Below are positions 26,390 through 35,627 of a stretch of DNA of 64,000 bases, one piece after another. The position numbers were made by a program, and so were the translations under genes. This stretch comes from Acidobacteriota bacterium (lineage in GTDB: Bacteria; Acidobacteriota; Blastocatellia; Pyrinomonadales; Pyrinomonadaceae), in the NCBI GenBank assembly GCA_019242475.1, contig JAFAVK010000127.1, positions 145,249 to 209,248 on the forward strand. The letters run 5' to 3'. Under the pieces are notes generated by a model. That model saw nothing but the letters and a program-made list of their open reading frames with translations, made no database searches and had not been told where the DNA came from. How positions within the stretch are numbered: position 1 is the stretch's first letter; each line of letters starts with the position of its first letter.

Positions 26390-28324
26390 ATGAAAAGGCT
26401 TTTCCCCCGGCTGCTCTTCCTTTTGGCGTTCGCGGCGCCGCTCGTCCTTTTGAATCGGCCGGCGGGCGCCGTGCGTCTTCGGCAAGCGGGGTGGGTGAGC
26501 GTGCGCACGGGGAACTTCCTCGTCGAGGGCGGCGCCGACGAGGCGGAGCTGCGGCGCGTGGCCTCACAACTCGAAGCGTACCGCGCGGCCTTCTCGCGTC
26601 TGCTCTCCGGCGAGTATTTCGACGCGGGCGTGCCGACGGCGGTCGTCGTCTTCCCCGACGACGCGGCCTACGCGCCGTTCAAGCCGCGCATCGGCGGTCA
26701 CGTCGCGCGCAGCGTCGCCGGCTACTTCCAGCCGGGCACCGACGTTAACTACATCACGCTCGCGCGCGACGGCGACCTCGCGCGCGACCCCTCGACGCTC
26801 TTGCACGAGTACACGCACCTGCTCGTCAACAACCACTTCAGCGCCGCGCCGCTCTGGCTCAAAGAAGGGCTGGCCGAGTTCTACAGCACCGCGCGCCTCT
26901 CTGCGGACGGCCGCCGCCTGACGCTCGGCGAGGCGTCCGCGCGCCGGCCGCGCGAGCTGCGCACGCGCGAGCTGCTGCCGCTCAAGACGCTCCTCACGCT
27001 CGACCAGACTTCGCCCGTCTACCAAGACCCGGAGCAGCGCGGCCTCTTCTACGCGCAGTCGTGGGCGCTCGTGCATTACCTCTCCGAGGCACGCGGCGGG
27101 CGCGGCGGCGCGCTCGCGCGCTTCACGGACATCCTCGCCGAAGGGGCCGGGGTCGAAGACGCGCTGCGCCAGGCTTTCAACCTGAGCGTCGCGGAGTTGG
27201 AGGCAGGGCTCGCCGCCTACGTGCGCTTCGGGCGCTACAGGGCGGGCGTCGAAGAGTTCGGGCGGCCGCTCGACTTCGACGCGCAGACGAGCGCGCGCAC
27301 GCTCTCCGAGGCGGAGGTCGCGGCTCGGCTCGGCGACCTCCTGCTGCACACCGACCGCGACGAAGACGCCGAAGCCTACCTCGTCCGCGCCGTCGCCTTA
27401 GACCCGAAGCTCGCGCTGGCGCGCGTCGCGCTCGGCGCCTTGCGCCTGCGGCAGAACCGCGAGGCGGAGGCGCGCGAGCACCTGCGCGTGGCCGTCGAGT
27501 CCGACCCGCGCGACCACCTCGCGCACCACCTCCTCGCCGACGCGCTCAACCGCGAGGGCGCCGCGGACGCCGGGCAGCTCACGCCCAAGGAGTTCGAGGA
27601 GCGCACCGAGGCCATCCGTGCGGAGCTGCGCCGCGCGATAGAGCTGGCGCCGCGCTTCGTCGAGAGCTACAAGCTGCTCGCGTCGGTCGAGTCGGAGCGC
27701 GGCGACCGCTACGAGGAGGCGGCCGCGCTGCTCGCCCGCGCGCAGACGCTCGCGCCGCACCGCGCAGACCTCGCGCTCCTGCGCGCGCAGGCGCTCATGC
27801 TCGGCGGGCGCCTCGAAGAGGCGCAGCGCCTGGCCGAGCCTTACGCGGCCGCCGGGCAGGACGAGCGCCTGCGCGCGCAGGCCGCCGCGCTCGTCAAGCG
27901 CATCCAGGCGCGGCGCGAGCAGGCCGCGGCCGCCACGCGCGAGGCCAACGAGCTGCCGCCCGGCTCGGACGCCCCCGCGCAGCCCTGCGACATGCCCGCG
28001 CGCGGCGGGCCGCAGTACAAGCGCCTCCGGTTCGAGGGCGCGCAGGTCTGCGGCCACCTCGCCGAGATCGAGTGCGCCGACCCGGGCGTCGTCTTCCGCG
28101 TCGAGACGGCCTCGGGCGCGACGCTCCGCCTGCGCGCCGAGGACATGCGCCGCGTGCGCTTCGTCACCTACACCGCCGCGGTCAAGACCGGCACCGTCTC
28201 CTGCGGCCCGCGCGAGCACGCCGACCACGTGCTCATCACCTACCGCTCGCCCCGCGACGACAAGCAGCCCTTCGACGGCGAGGCCGTCGCCGTCGAGTTC
28301 ATCCCCGAAGACTGGAACCCTTGA
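26390..28324 (+). CDS. DUF1570-type peptidase-like protein with TPR repeats
   Basis: 644 residues. A signal peptide (LLFLLAFAAPLVLLN) is followed by a domain with the zinc-type motif LLHEYTHLLV (near residue 140) and 'PLWLKEGLAEFYS', the usual DUF1570/'peptidase MA' layout. Residues about 300-520 are TPR-like helical repeats ('ALDPKLALARVALGALRLRQN'-type, 27400-27460). A small Cys-containing C-terminal domain follows (about 540-644). Probably an exported metallopeptidase or scaffold; the substrate is unknown. Confidence 0.8.
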   Translation: MKRLFPRLLFLLAFAAPLVLLNRPAGAVRLRQAGWVSVRTGNFLVEGGADEAELRRVASQLEAYRAAFSRLLSGEYFDAGVPTAVVVFPDDAAYAPFKPRIGGHVARSVAGYFQPGTDVNYITLARDGDLARDPSTLLHEYTHLLVNNHFSAAPLWLKEGLAEFYSTARLSADGRRLTLGEASARRPRELRTRELLPLKTLLTLDQTSPVYQDPEQRGLFYAQSWALVHYLSEARGGRGGALARFTDILAEGAGVEDALRQAFNLSVAELEAGLAAYVRFGRYRAGVEEFGRPLDFDAQTSARTLSEAEVAARLGDLLLHTDRDEDAEAYLVRAVALDPKLALARVALGALRLRQNREAEAREHLRVAVESDPRDHLAHHLLADALNREGAADAGQLTPKEFEERTEAIRAELRRAIELAPRFVESYKLLASVESERGDRYEEAAALLARAQTLAPHRADLALLRAQALMLGGRLEEAQRLAEPYAAAGQDERLRAQAAALVKRIQARREQAAAATREANELPPGSDAPAQPCDMPARGGPQYKRLRFEGAQVCGHLAEIECADPGVVFRVETASGATLRLRAEDMRRVRFVTYTAAVKTGTVSCGPREHADHVLITYRSPRDDKQPFDGEAVAVEFIPEDWNP

Positions 28325-28329
28325 AGAAG

Positions 28330-28359
28330 ATTTGAAATTTCAAATTTGAAATTTCAAAT
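28330..28359. repeat. Perfect 30-bp AT-rich palindrome
   Basis: The 30 bases are exactly self-complementary and consist of alternating TTTGAAA and TTTCAAA words. They separate the TPR gene and the permease gene. Similar words recur at 30173-30188. Confidence 0.8.
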
Positions 28360-28380
28360 TCTGGTGTATAACCGCGCGCG

Positions 28381-29715
28381 ATGACTCGTCATGAAAGTGA
28401 TGCGGTAGGAAGTCGCGGGCTCGCGCGGCGGCTGGGTCTGTTCGACGCGACGATGATCGTGATGGGCGGCATCGTCGGCTCGGGCATCTTCATCAACCCC
28501 TACGTCGTCGCGCGGCAGGTGCACACGCCCTTCCTCATCCTCGGCGCGTGGCTCGCGGGGGGCGCGGTCGCGCTCGCGGGCGCGTTCGTCTACGCCGAGC
28601 TGGCCGCGCGGCGCCCCGAAGTCGGCGGGCAGTACGCGTACCTGCGCGAGGCATTCCACCCGGGCGTCGCGTTCCTCTACGGCTGGGCGCTGCTGCTCGT
28701 CGTGCAGACGGGCGGCATGGCGGCGGTCGCCGTCACCTTCGCGCGCTACTTCTCCGAGCTGACCGGCGCGAACTTGCCCGACTGGGTGACGGCCGCGCTC
28801 ACGCTCCTGCTGCTCACCCTCGTCAACTGCCTCGGCGTGCGCGCGGGCAGCAACGTGCAGAGCCTCTTGATGGTCTTGAAGATTCTGGCGGTGGCGGCGC
28901 TCGTCGCGTGCGGGCTCTTCGCGGTCGCGGAGCCGCACGCGCTGACGGGAGGGCCGCTGCTCGACCGTCCCGCCTCTCCGGGACTGCTCGCGGCCGCGGG
29001 CGCGGCGCTGACGCCGGTGATGTTCGCGTACGGCGGCTGGCAGACGGCGAGCTTCGTCTCGGGCGAGATGCGCGACCCGCGGCGCGACCTGCCGCGCGGG
29101 CTGCTCCTCGGCGTGTGCGGGGTGATCCTGCTCTACGTGCTGGTCAACGTCGCCTGCCTGCGCGCGCTCGGCACGGAAGGACTGGCGGGGACGAAGACGC
29201 CCGCGACCGCCCTGATGCGCCTCGTGCTCGGCGAGCGCGGCGCTTTGCTCATCGCGGCCGGCATCGCCGTCTCGACGCTCGGCTTTTTGAGTCAGAGCAT
29301 GCTGACGGCGCCGCGCGTCTACTTCGCGATGGCCGAGGACGGACTCTTCTTCCGCGGCGTCGCGCGCGTGAACTCGAAGACGCGGGCGCCCGTCGCGGCC
29401 ATCGCGTTGCAAGGGTTCTTCGCCGCCGTCATCGCCGCCTCGGGCCGCTACGAGCAGATCCTCAACTACGTCGTCTCCGTTGACTTCATCTGGTTCGGAC
29501 TGACGGCCCTCTCGCTCTTCGTCTTCCGCCGCCGGGACAACGGCGACGCAGGCTTCCGAGTCCCCGGCCACCCCTTCACGACCGCGCTCTTCGCCGCCGC
29601 CTGCGCCCTCATCGTCGCGGCCACCTTCTACCACGACGCCTTCAACAGCGCCCTCGGCCTCGCCATCCTCGCCACCGGCGTCCCGGTCTATTTCCTGTGG
29701 AGCAAAAGGAAGTGA
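28381..29715 (+). CDS. APC-family amino acid permease
   Basis: 444 residues with about 12 hydrophobic helices. The N-terminal signature 'MIVMGGIVGSGIFINP' is the helix-1 substrate-binding break (GSGIF) of the APC superfamily, and 'VYAELAARRPEVGGQYAYLREAF' (28590-28660) follows helix 2. It resembles the LAT-like or basic amino-acid/polyamine permeases. The transported amino acid cannot be named. The gene ends inside a GATGAAT repeat. Confidence 0.9.
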   Translation: MTRHESDAVGSRGLARRLGLFDATMIVMGGIVGSGIFINPYVVARQVHTPFLILGAWLAGGAVALAGAFVYAELAARRPEVGGQYAYLREAFHPGVAFLYGWALLLVVQTGGMAAVAVTFARYFSELTGANLPDWVTAALTLLLLTLVNCLGVRAGSNVQSLLMVLKILAVAALVACGLFAVAEPHALTGGPLLDRPASPGLLAAAGAALTPVMFAYGGWQTASFVSGEMRDPRRDLPRGLLLGVCGVILLYVLVNVACLRALGTEGLAGTKTPATALMRLVLGERGALLIAAGIAVSTLGFLSQSMLTAPRVYFAMAEDGLFFRGVARVNSKTRAPVAAIALQGFFAAVIAASGRYEQILNYVVSVDFIWFGLTALSLFVFRRRDNGDAGFRVPGHPFTTALFAAACALIVAATFYHDAFNSALGLAILATGVPVYFLWSKRK

Positions 29716-29787
29716 TGAATGATGAATGATGAATGATGAATTAAGACCGTAGCAATATTCATCATTCATCATTCATCATTCATCACT
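29711..29787. repeat. Perfect 31-bp GATGAAT inverted repeat
   Basis: Arms 29711-29741 and 29757-29787 are exactly complementary with a 15-base loop. Each arm is about four tandem GATGAAT words. The stop codon of the permease is within the left arm, and the convergent DUF423 gene ends seven bases after the right arm. Confidence 0.85.
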
Positions 29788-29793
29788 TGTCTT

Positions 29794-30162
29794 TCAGCTT
29801 TTCCAGCACGCGGCGGCGAGGCACAGCCATCCTGCCAAGAAGGCCAGGCCGCCGATGGGCGTGACGGCGCCGAGCCAGCGCAGGCCCGTCAGGCTTAAGA
29901 CGTAGAGGCTGCCCGAGAAGATGACCGTGCCCGCGACGAAGAGCCAGCCCGAGGCGCTCGTCAGGCCGCCCGGCCAGCGCGAGGCCGCCCACGCCGCGGC
30001 GAAGAGCGCGAAGGCGTGGTACATCTGGTAGCGCACGCCCGTCTCGAAGACGGCGAGCATCTCCGCGCTCAGGCGCTCCTTCAGCCCGTGCGCCCCGAAC
30101 GCCCCCGCCGCCACGCCGACGAAGGCCGACACCGCGCCGATTAAGTAAAAGACTCTGTCCAT
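29794..30162 (-). CDS. DUF423-family membrane protein
   Basis: 122 residues with four membrane helices. 'VGVAAGAFGAHGLKERL' and 'YQMYHAFALFAAA' are the DUF423 signatures, and 'LTGLRWLGAVTPIGGLAFLAGW' completes the domain. It is a small inner-membrane protein family of unknown function. It is complete. Confidence 0.88.
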   Translation of the reverse strand: MDRVFYLIGAVSAFVGVAAGAFGAHGLKERLSAEMLAVFETGVRYQMYHAFALFAAAWAASRWPGGLTSASGWLFVAGTVIFSGSLYVLSLTGLRWLGAVTPIGGLAFLAGWLCLAAACWKS

Positions 30163-30172
30163 CCTTCTCCTT

Positions 30173-30188
30173 ATTTCAAATTTGAAAT
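30173..30188. repeat. 16-bp palindrome ATTTCAAATTTGAAAT
   Basis: A perfect palindrome followed by a third partial copy (GAATTTCAAAT) at 30191-30202. It uses the same words as 28330-28359 and sits between DUF423 and recN. Confidence 0.65.
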
Positions 30189-30204
30189 CTCGAATTTCAA
30201 ATCG

Positions 30205-31905
30205 TCAAGCCGTCTTCAGCATCTCGCGCGCGTGGCGGCGCGCGGCCTCGGTGATCTCTGCGCCGGTGAGCATGCGCGCGATCTCTTCGACCTGGCGGCG
30301 GCGGTCGAGGGGTTGGACGCCGACCTCCGTGCGGCCGGCGCGCTCGTGCTTGTCCACGAGGATGTGCGTGTCGGCGAAGCGCGCGATCTGCGCCTGGTGC
30401 GTCACGCAGAGCACCTGGTTCGTGCGCGAGAGCGCCTTGAGCTTCAGGCCCACCGCCTCCGAGACGCGCCCGCCGATGCCCGCGTCCACCTCGTCAAAGA
30501 CGATGGTGCGTGGGAAGCGCGCGGGGCTCGCGCTCGTCTTCAGGACGAGCATCATGCGCGAAGCCTCGCCGCCCGACGCCACCTTCGCCAAAGGCCGCAG
30601 GGGCTCGCCCGCGTTCGCCGAGAAGTAGAACTCGACGCGGTCGAAGCCCGCGGCCGTGAACTGCCGCGCCGCATCGTCCGACTCCAAATCCTCCGGCGCC
30701 GCGACGCGCGCCTCGAAACGTGCGTGCTCCATCGCGACCTCTTTCAAAGAGGACTCGACGGCGCACCGGAACTCGCCGGCCGACTTCACGCGCGCCTTGT
30801 GCACGCGCCGGGCGACCTCGACGTAAGCGGCGCGCGCCGCGGCCAGCTCGCGCGTGACCTCCTCGGCGCGCTCGTCCGTGCGCTCAAGCTGGCGCAGACG
30901 TTCGCGCGAGCGCCCGAAGTGTTCGAGCGCGCTCTCGATCGTCCCGCCGTACTTGCGCTTGAGTCTTGTTATCTCGGCCAGACGGCTTTCGATCTCCGCC
31001 AGGCGTTCCGGCGAGAAGGTCAGCCCGTCGAGGAAGTCGCGCAGGGAGGTGCTCAAATCTTCGAGCACGACGCGCGCCGTCCCGATGCCTTCCGTGTAGT
31101 TCTTGTAGGAAGCCTCGTACTGCGACAGCTCGTCCACCTGCCGCTCCAAGCGTTTCAGGCGCGCCACCGTCGAGTCGCTCTCCTCGTACGTCGTGTTGTA
31201 CGCGTCCGAGCACAGCTCGGTCAGCTTCTCAAGGTTGGCGAGCCGACGCCGCTCGGCTTCCAACTGCTCGTCCTCGCCCGCGGAGAGTCGCGCCGCCTCA
31301 AGCTCGCTCACCTGGAACCGGAGCGCGTCCGTCAGGTGAAACTTCTCCGCCTCGTCGCGCCTGAGCGCCTCAAGCTCGCGGTTGAGCGCAGACCAGCGGC
31401 GGAAGGCGGCGGCGACCTCCTCGCGGCGCGCGCCCGTGTCGGCGAAGGCGTCGAGCAGTTCGAGGTGCGTCTCCGGGTCGAAGAGCGTCTGCTGCGTCCC
31501 CTGCCCGTGGATGTCCACGAGCATCGGCCGCAAACTTTTGAGCAGCGAGAGCGTCGCCAGGCGGTTGTTGACGAAGACGCGGCCGCGCCCCTCGGCCGAA
31601 AGCTCGCGCCGCACGACCAGCTCCACGTCGCCGGGGGCCGTGCGGCTCCCCACCCCCGCCTCTTCGAGCAGCGCCTCGACCTGCGGGTGCGCGCCGAGCG
31701 TGAAGAGCCCCTCGACGAAGGCGTGGCTCGCGCCCGCGCGCACCAGCTCCGAAGGGAAGCGGTCGCCGATGAGCACGCCCAAAGCGTCCACGATGATCGA
31801 CTTGCCCGAGCCGGTCTCGCCCGTCAAAAGGTTCAGTCCGCGGCCGAACTCGACCCGCAGCTCGCTGATGAGCGCGAAGTTCGAGATGTTGAGGAGCGCG
31901 AGCAT
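30205..31905 (-). CDS. recN: DNA repair protein RecN
   Basis: 566 residues, standard length. SMC-like ATPase: Walker A 'LTGETGSGKSIIVDAL' at residues 27-42, coiled coil through the middle, ABC signature 'ASGGEASRMMLVLK' and Walker B 'RTIVFDEVDAGIGGRVSEA' near the C-terminus. RecN acts early in double-strand break repair. It is transcribed divergently from dnaE, about 300 bases apart. Confidence 0.96.
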   Translation of the reverse strand: MLALLNISNFALISELRVEFGRGLNLLTGETGSGKSIIVDALGVLIGDRFPSELVRAGASHAFVEGLFTLGAHPQVEALLEEAGVGSRTAPGDVELVVRRELSAEGRGRVFVNNRLATLSLLKSLRPMLVDIHGQGTQQTLFDPETHLELLDAFADTGARREEVAAAFRRWSALNRELEALRRDEAEKFHLTDALRFQVSELEAARLSAGEDEQLEAERRRLANLEKLTELCSDAYNTTYEESDSTVARLKRLERQVDELSQYEASYKNYTEGIGTARVVLEDLSTSLRDFLDGLTFSPERLAEIESRLAEITRLKRKYGGTIESALEHFGRSRERLRQLERTDERAEEVTRELAAARAAYVEVARRVHKARVKSAGEFRCAVESSLKEVAMEHARFEARVAAPEDLESDDAARQFTAAGFDRVEFYFSANAGEPLRPLAKVASGGEASRMMLVLKTSASPARFPRTIVFDEVDAGIGGRVSEAVGLKLKALSRTNQVLCVTHQAQIARFADTHILVDKHERAGRTEVGVQPLDRRRQVEEIARMLTGAEITEAARRHAREMLKTA

Positions 31906-31916
31906 CCGACCTCCAA

Positions 31917-31946
31917 ACGATGAATGATGAACGATGAATGATGAAC
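31917..31946. repeat. Tandem GATGAAT/GATGAAC words
   Basis: Four direct copies of a 7-mer (GATGAAT or GATGAAC) without a matching inverted arm. It is the same word as the hairpins at 9950 and 29711. It lies in the promoter region shared by recN and dnaE. Confidence 0.6.
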
Positions 31947-32041
31947 TAAAAACCTTCTGCCTTTCAGTTCAGCGTTCCTCGTTCCTGGTTCCAAACCCCG
32001 CCACCGCGGGTGGTTCTGACCCATTTTACCTTACCGCAAAG

Positions 32042-32070
32042 TTTTCCACAGAAACGCCGCCTGTGGAAAA
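32042..32070. promoter_or_regulatory. Inverted pair of DnaA-box-like sites upstream of dnaE
   Basis: TTTTCCACA (32042-32050) and TGTGGAAAA (32062-32070) are head-to-head copies that fit the TTWTNCACA DnaA-box consensus, 11 bases apart. They lie 143 bases before the dnaE start in the divergent recN-dnaE region. DnaA control of dnaE is a plausible inference; a hairpin role is an alternative. Confidence 0.45.
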
Positions 32071-32212
32071 AATAAATTTGGCCGCGCGACTTTTCCCCCG
32101 CCTGCTTTGTGCTATCCTCTCGCACCGTAAACCACGTGAGCGCGCCGGAGCGCCCCCCGCGCCGGCGAGTCAAGGGGTCGAGTTTCCATCCCGTCAGAAT
32201 TCATCATCAGAC

Positions 32213-34843
32213 ATGTCGAACATAGACTACGCACATCTGCATCTTCATACGGACTATTCACTTCTCGACGGCGCCATCCAGATCAAGCCGCTCGCCGAGC
32301 GCGTCAAGGAACTCGGGATGAAGGCGTGCGCGATGACCGACCACGGGAACATGTACGGGGCGGTCTCCTTCTACAAGGAGATGAAGGCGCACGACGTGAA
32401 GCCTTTGATCGGCTGCGAGATTTATCTGGCCCCGGGCAGCCGCTTCGACAAGAATGAGGTGCGCAAAGGGGGCAAGCCCTACAACCACATGATCCTCCTC
32501 GCGAAAGACCGCGAGGGCTACCACAACCTCGTCCGCCTCACGTCCAAGGCGTTCCGCGAGGGCTTCTACCGCAAGCCGCGCATCGACCGCGAGCTGCTCG
32601 CACAGTTCTCGGGCGGGCTCATCGGGCTGTCGGCGTGCCTGTCGGGCGTGCCGCAGGAGCATTTGAAGGAGGGCCGGCTCGAAGAGGCGGCGAAGGCGGC
32701 CGGCGAGTTCGAGGACATCCTCGGCAGGGGAAATTACTTTTTAGAGATTCAAGACCACCAGCTCGAAGACCAGATCAAAATAAACCAGAGCCTCGTCGAG
32801 CTTTCGAAGAAGACCGGCATCCCGCTCGTGGCGACGAACGACGCGCACTACCTCTACCGAGAAGACTATGAGGCGCACGACGTGATGCTCTGCATCGGCA
32901 CGGGCAAGACCGTCAACGACCCGAACCGGATGCGCTTCGGCGGCCCCGAGTGGTACGTGCGCTCGCCCGAGGAGATGGCCGAGCGTTTCAAGCACATCCC
33001 CGACGCCGTCACGCGCACCGTCGAGGTCGCCGAGATGTGCGACCTCAAGCTGCCCTTGGGCGAGAACCAGCTCCCCGTCTACCCCGTCCCGCGCGAGTTC
33101 GGCGACATGGGCGTTGACGAGTACTTCGAGAAGGTCGTGCGCGACGGGTACGAGAAGCGGCGCGAGACACTCTGGGACAGGATGCTCTCGGAGGGCACGC
33201 TCAAGCACTCGCTCGCCGAGTACCAGCAGCGCATCTCGACCGAGGTCGCGACCATCAAGCAGATGGGCTTCCCCAGCTACTTCCTCATCGTCTGGGACTT
33301 CATCAAGTTCGCCAAAGACCGGCACATCCCCGTCGGCCCCGGCCGCGGCTCGGCCGCCGGGAGTTTGATCGCCTACTGCCTGGAGATCACGGACGTTGAC
33401 CCCTTGCAGTACGACCTCCTCTTCGAGCGCTTCCTCAACCCCGAGCGCGTCTCGATGCCCGACATCGACATCGACTTCTGCGTCAACGGCCGCGCCGAGG
33501 TCATCAACCACGTCACGCAGCTCTACGGCCGCGACTCGGTCTGCCAGATCATCACCTTCGGGACGATGGCCTCAAAGGCGGCCATCAAGGACGTGGGGCG
33601 CGCGCTCGACATGCCCTACGCCGACGTCGAGAAGATCGCCAAGCTCATCCCGCCCCCCGTCCGCGGCCGCAACGTCTCCATCGACCAGGCGCTCGAAACG
33701 GTGGCCGAGCTGAAGCAGGCGGTGGAGTCAGACCCGCAGGTCAGGAAGGTCATCGACATCGCCAAGCGGCTCGAAGGCTGCGCGCGCCACTCGTCCGTGC
33801 ACGCGGCGGGCGTCGTCATCAGCCCGAAGCCTCTGGAAGAGTTGATTCCCGTCGCGGTCAACAACAAGCAGGAGTTCACGACGCAGTTCGAGATGTCCGA
33901 CCTTGAGAAGACGGGCATGCTCAAGATGGACTTCCTCGGGCTGACGACGCTGACCATCATCGACCAGTGCTGCAAGACGATTAAGGAGCTGCACGGCCGC
34001 GACATCCGCTGGTCGGAGATTCCGCAGGACGACCCGAAGACCTATGAGTTGTTCGCGACGGGCCACACGGACGCGATCTTCCAGTTCGAATCTTCGGGGA
34101 TGGCCGAAATCTGCCGCAAGCTCGGGCCGAAGTCCATCGAAGACCTCTCGGCCCTGAACGCCCTCTACCGGCCGGGGCCGCTCGACGGCGGCATGGTGGA
34201 CGACTTCATCGACCGCTACCACGGCAAGAAGCCGGTCGAGTACCTCGTGCCGGAGATGCAGGACATCCTCAACAACACCTACGGCATTCTGGTTTATCAA
34301 GAACAGATCATGCAGCTCGCCCAGAAGCTCGGCGGCTACAGCTTAGGCGAGGCCGACCTCATGCGCCGCGCGATGGGCAAGAAGAAGCGCGAGGAGATGG
34401 CCGTCCACGAGGACAAGTTCATCTCGGGCTGCTCGAAGAACAAAATCCCCAAGAAGACCGCCCGCGAAATCTTCCGCCTCATGGCCCAGTTCGCGGACTA
34501 CGGCTTCAACCGCTGCCTGACCGGCGACGCCGAGGTGGTTAACGCCGACACGGGCGAGATGGTCGCCATCCGTGACATCGCCGAAGGACGCTCCGACATC
34601 TCCCGCACGTACGGCTTCGACGGCGAGCGGGTCTTCGTTAACGAAATAGTCGAGGCTTTCGAGACGGGCGAGAAGGAGGTCGTCGAGATCGAGACGGAGG
34701 ACGGCACGACCATCCGCTGCACGCTCGACCACAAGTTCCACACGGACGAGGGGTACTTGCCGCTGAGGGAGATTATCGAGCGCGGGCTCGAACTCAGCTT
34801 CTCGCCGGAGGTCGCGGAGTATGCCGCATCCCGCGTGGACTAA
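32213..34843 (+). CDS. dnaE: DNA polymerase III alpha subunit, N-terminal part with N-intein
   Basis: 876 residues: a 767-residue N-extein plus a 109-residue N-intein. The ATG at 32213 gives the usual DnaE start 'YAHLHLHTDYSLLDGAI' of the PHP domain. 'CAMTDHGNMYG' follows, and the polymerase site is in 'MPDIDIDFC' and 'LKMDFLGLTTL'. The extein ends in 'FADYGFNR'. In other bacteria this continues directly into 'SHSxAY', here found at the start of the third ORF's extein. The ORF then runs into intein sequence starting with Cys and ends in a stop. By itself it lacks the rest of the fingers, the HhH and the OB domains, so it must be joined to the product of 35624-36997 to work. The longer open frame upstream (31934) is not coding-like. 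Confidence 0.93.
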   Translation: MSNIDYAHLHLHTDYSLLDGAIQIKPLAERVKELGMKACAMTDHGNMYGAVSFYKEMKAHDVKPLIGCEIYLAPGSRFDKNEVRKGGKPYNHMILLAKDREGYHNLVRLTSKAFREGFYRKPRIDRELLAQFSGGLIGLSACLSGVPQEHLKEGRLEEAAKAAGEFEDILGRGNYFLEIQDHQLEDQIKINQSLVELSKKTGIPLVATNDAHYLYREDYEAHDVMLCIGTGKTVNDPNRMRFGGPEWYVRSPEEMAERFKHIPDAVTRTVEVAEMCDLKLPLGENQLPVYPVPREFGDMGVDEYFEKVVRDGYEKRRETLWDRMLSEGTLKHSLAEYQQRISTEVATIKQMGFPSYFLIVWDFIKFAKDRHIPVGPGRGSAAGSLIAYCLEITDVDPLQYDLLFERFLNPERVSMPDIDIDFCVNGRAEVINHVTQLYGRDSVCQIITFGTMASKAAIKDVGRALDMPYADVEKIAKLIPPPVRGRNVSIDQALETVAELKQAVESDPQVRKVIDIAKRLEGCARHSSVHAAGVVISPKPLEELIPVAVNNKQEFTTQFEMSDLEKTGMLKMDFLGLTTLTIIDQCCKTIKELHGRDIRWSEIPQDDPKTYELFATGHTDAIFQFESSGMAEICRKLGPKSIEDLSALNALYRPGPLDGGMVDDFIDRYHGKKPVEYLVPEMQDILNNTYGILVYQEQIMQLAQKLGGYSLGEADLMRRAMGKKKREEMAVHEDKFISGCSKNKIPKKTAREIFRLMAQFADYGFNRCLTGDAEVVNADTGEMVAIRDIAEGRSDISRTYGFDGERVFVNEIVEAFETGEKEVVEIETEDGTTIRCTLDHKFHTDEGYLPLREIIERGLELSFSPEVAEYAASRVD
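34514..34840 (+). other. N-terminal half of a split intein (109 residues)
   Basis: Begins with the catalytic Cys1 ('CLTGDAEVV', block A). Block B is 'GTTIRCTLDHKFHT' with the TxxH motif (TLDH) needed for N-S acyl shift. No endonuclease domain is fused, and the chain ends at residue 109, close to the length of other split DnaE N-inteins. The sequence between blocks A and B ('VEAFETGEKEVVEIETEDG', 34650-34706) is typical of Hint folds. Confidence 0.92.
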
Positions 34844-35627
34844 AAGGCTGACGCCGGAAGTCGAGGGCTTCATCGTCGAGCAGTACCGCGGCGGCCGGAG
34901 CGCGGGCGAGATTCTGAGGGGCATCCCCTTCAAGACGAAGAAGACCGTCTACGACGTGCTCGAACGTCACGGCGTGCGGCGGCGCGGCGGCGTCGCCGAC
35001 TACAAGAAGGGCTTCGACGAGGCGGCCTTCGCCGTCATCGACACGGCCGAGAAGGCGTACTGGCTTGGCGTACTCATCACGGATGGTTACGTGGTTGCGT
35101 CGAAACAGACTGGCTCGCCGGTCGTCGGATTGCAGATGATCGACCGCGAGGCGGCCGAAGGGTTCCGTGGCTTTCTCGGGCTACAACACCCGGTGCTGTG
35201 CATCGGGCCGAAGGGGGAGCGCCATCAGCCGATGTACCGCGCGGTCTGTCACTCCCGCCGCCTGGCGCGCGACCTCGCGCGGTTCGGCGTCATCCCGCGC
35301 AAGAGTCACAGCACCTTCCTGCCGATCCTCGCGGAAGGGTTGATGCCGCACCTCCTCCGCGGACTGTTCGACGGCGACGGGACGGCGAGCCGCCGCGCGG
35401 ACGGCCAGCTGCTCGTCGGCTTCTGCGGAAGCGAGCGGCTGGTCGCGGAGGTGCGGATGTGGCTCATCTGCCGCCTCGGCGTCTCGGACAACCGCGTCCA
35501 CGAAAACGGCACGATACGTTACGTCCAGTGGTCGCACCGCTCGGACGTGCGGCGCATCGCGCGCTACCTTTACGGCGGCGGGCCGCGCCTGTCGAGGAAA
35601 TACGAACTGCTCAGGGAATGTCTATGA
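34821..35627 (+). CDS. Free-standing LAGLIDADG homing endonuclease
   Basis: 268 residues, frame different from both dnaE pieces. The ATG has a strong GGAGGT site (34807-34812). The N-terminal 60 residues look like a helix-turn-helix DNA-binding module ('RSAGEILRGIPFKTKKTVYD'). Two LAGLIDADG-type helices follow: 'YWLGVLITDGYV' near residue 75 and 'LLRGLFDGDGTA' near 180, each ending in the acidic metal residue (D). It overlaps the N-intein by 23 bases, and its TGA overlaps the ATG of the second dnaE piece. It probably cuts intein-less dnaE alleles to spread the intein. This is inferred from place and family. Confidence 0.88.
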   Translation: MPHPAWTKRLTPEVEGFIVEQYRGGRSAGEILRGIPFKTKKTVYDVLERHGVRRRGGVADYKKGFDEAAFAVIDTAEKAYWLGVLITDGYVVASKQTGSPVVGLQMIDREAAEGFRGFLGLQHPVLCIGPKGERHQPMYRAVCHSRRLARDLARFGVIPRKSHSTFLPILAEGLMPHLLRGLFDGDGTASRRADGQLLVGFCGSERLVAEVRMWLICRLGVSDNRVHENGTIRYVQWSHRSDVRRIARYLYGGGPRLSRKYELLRECL

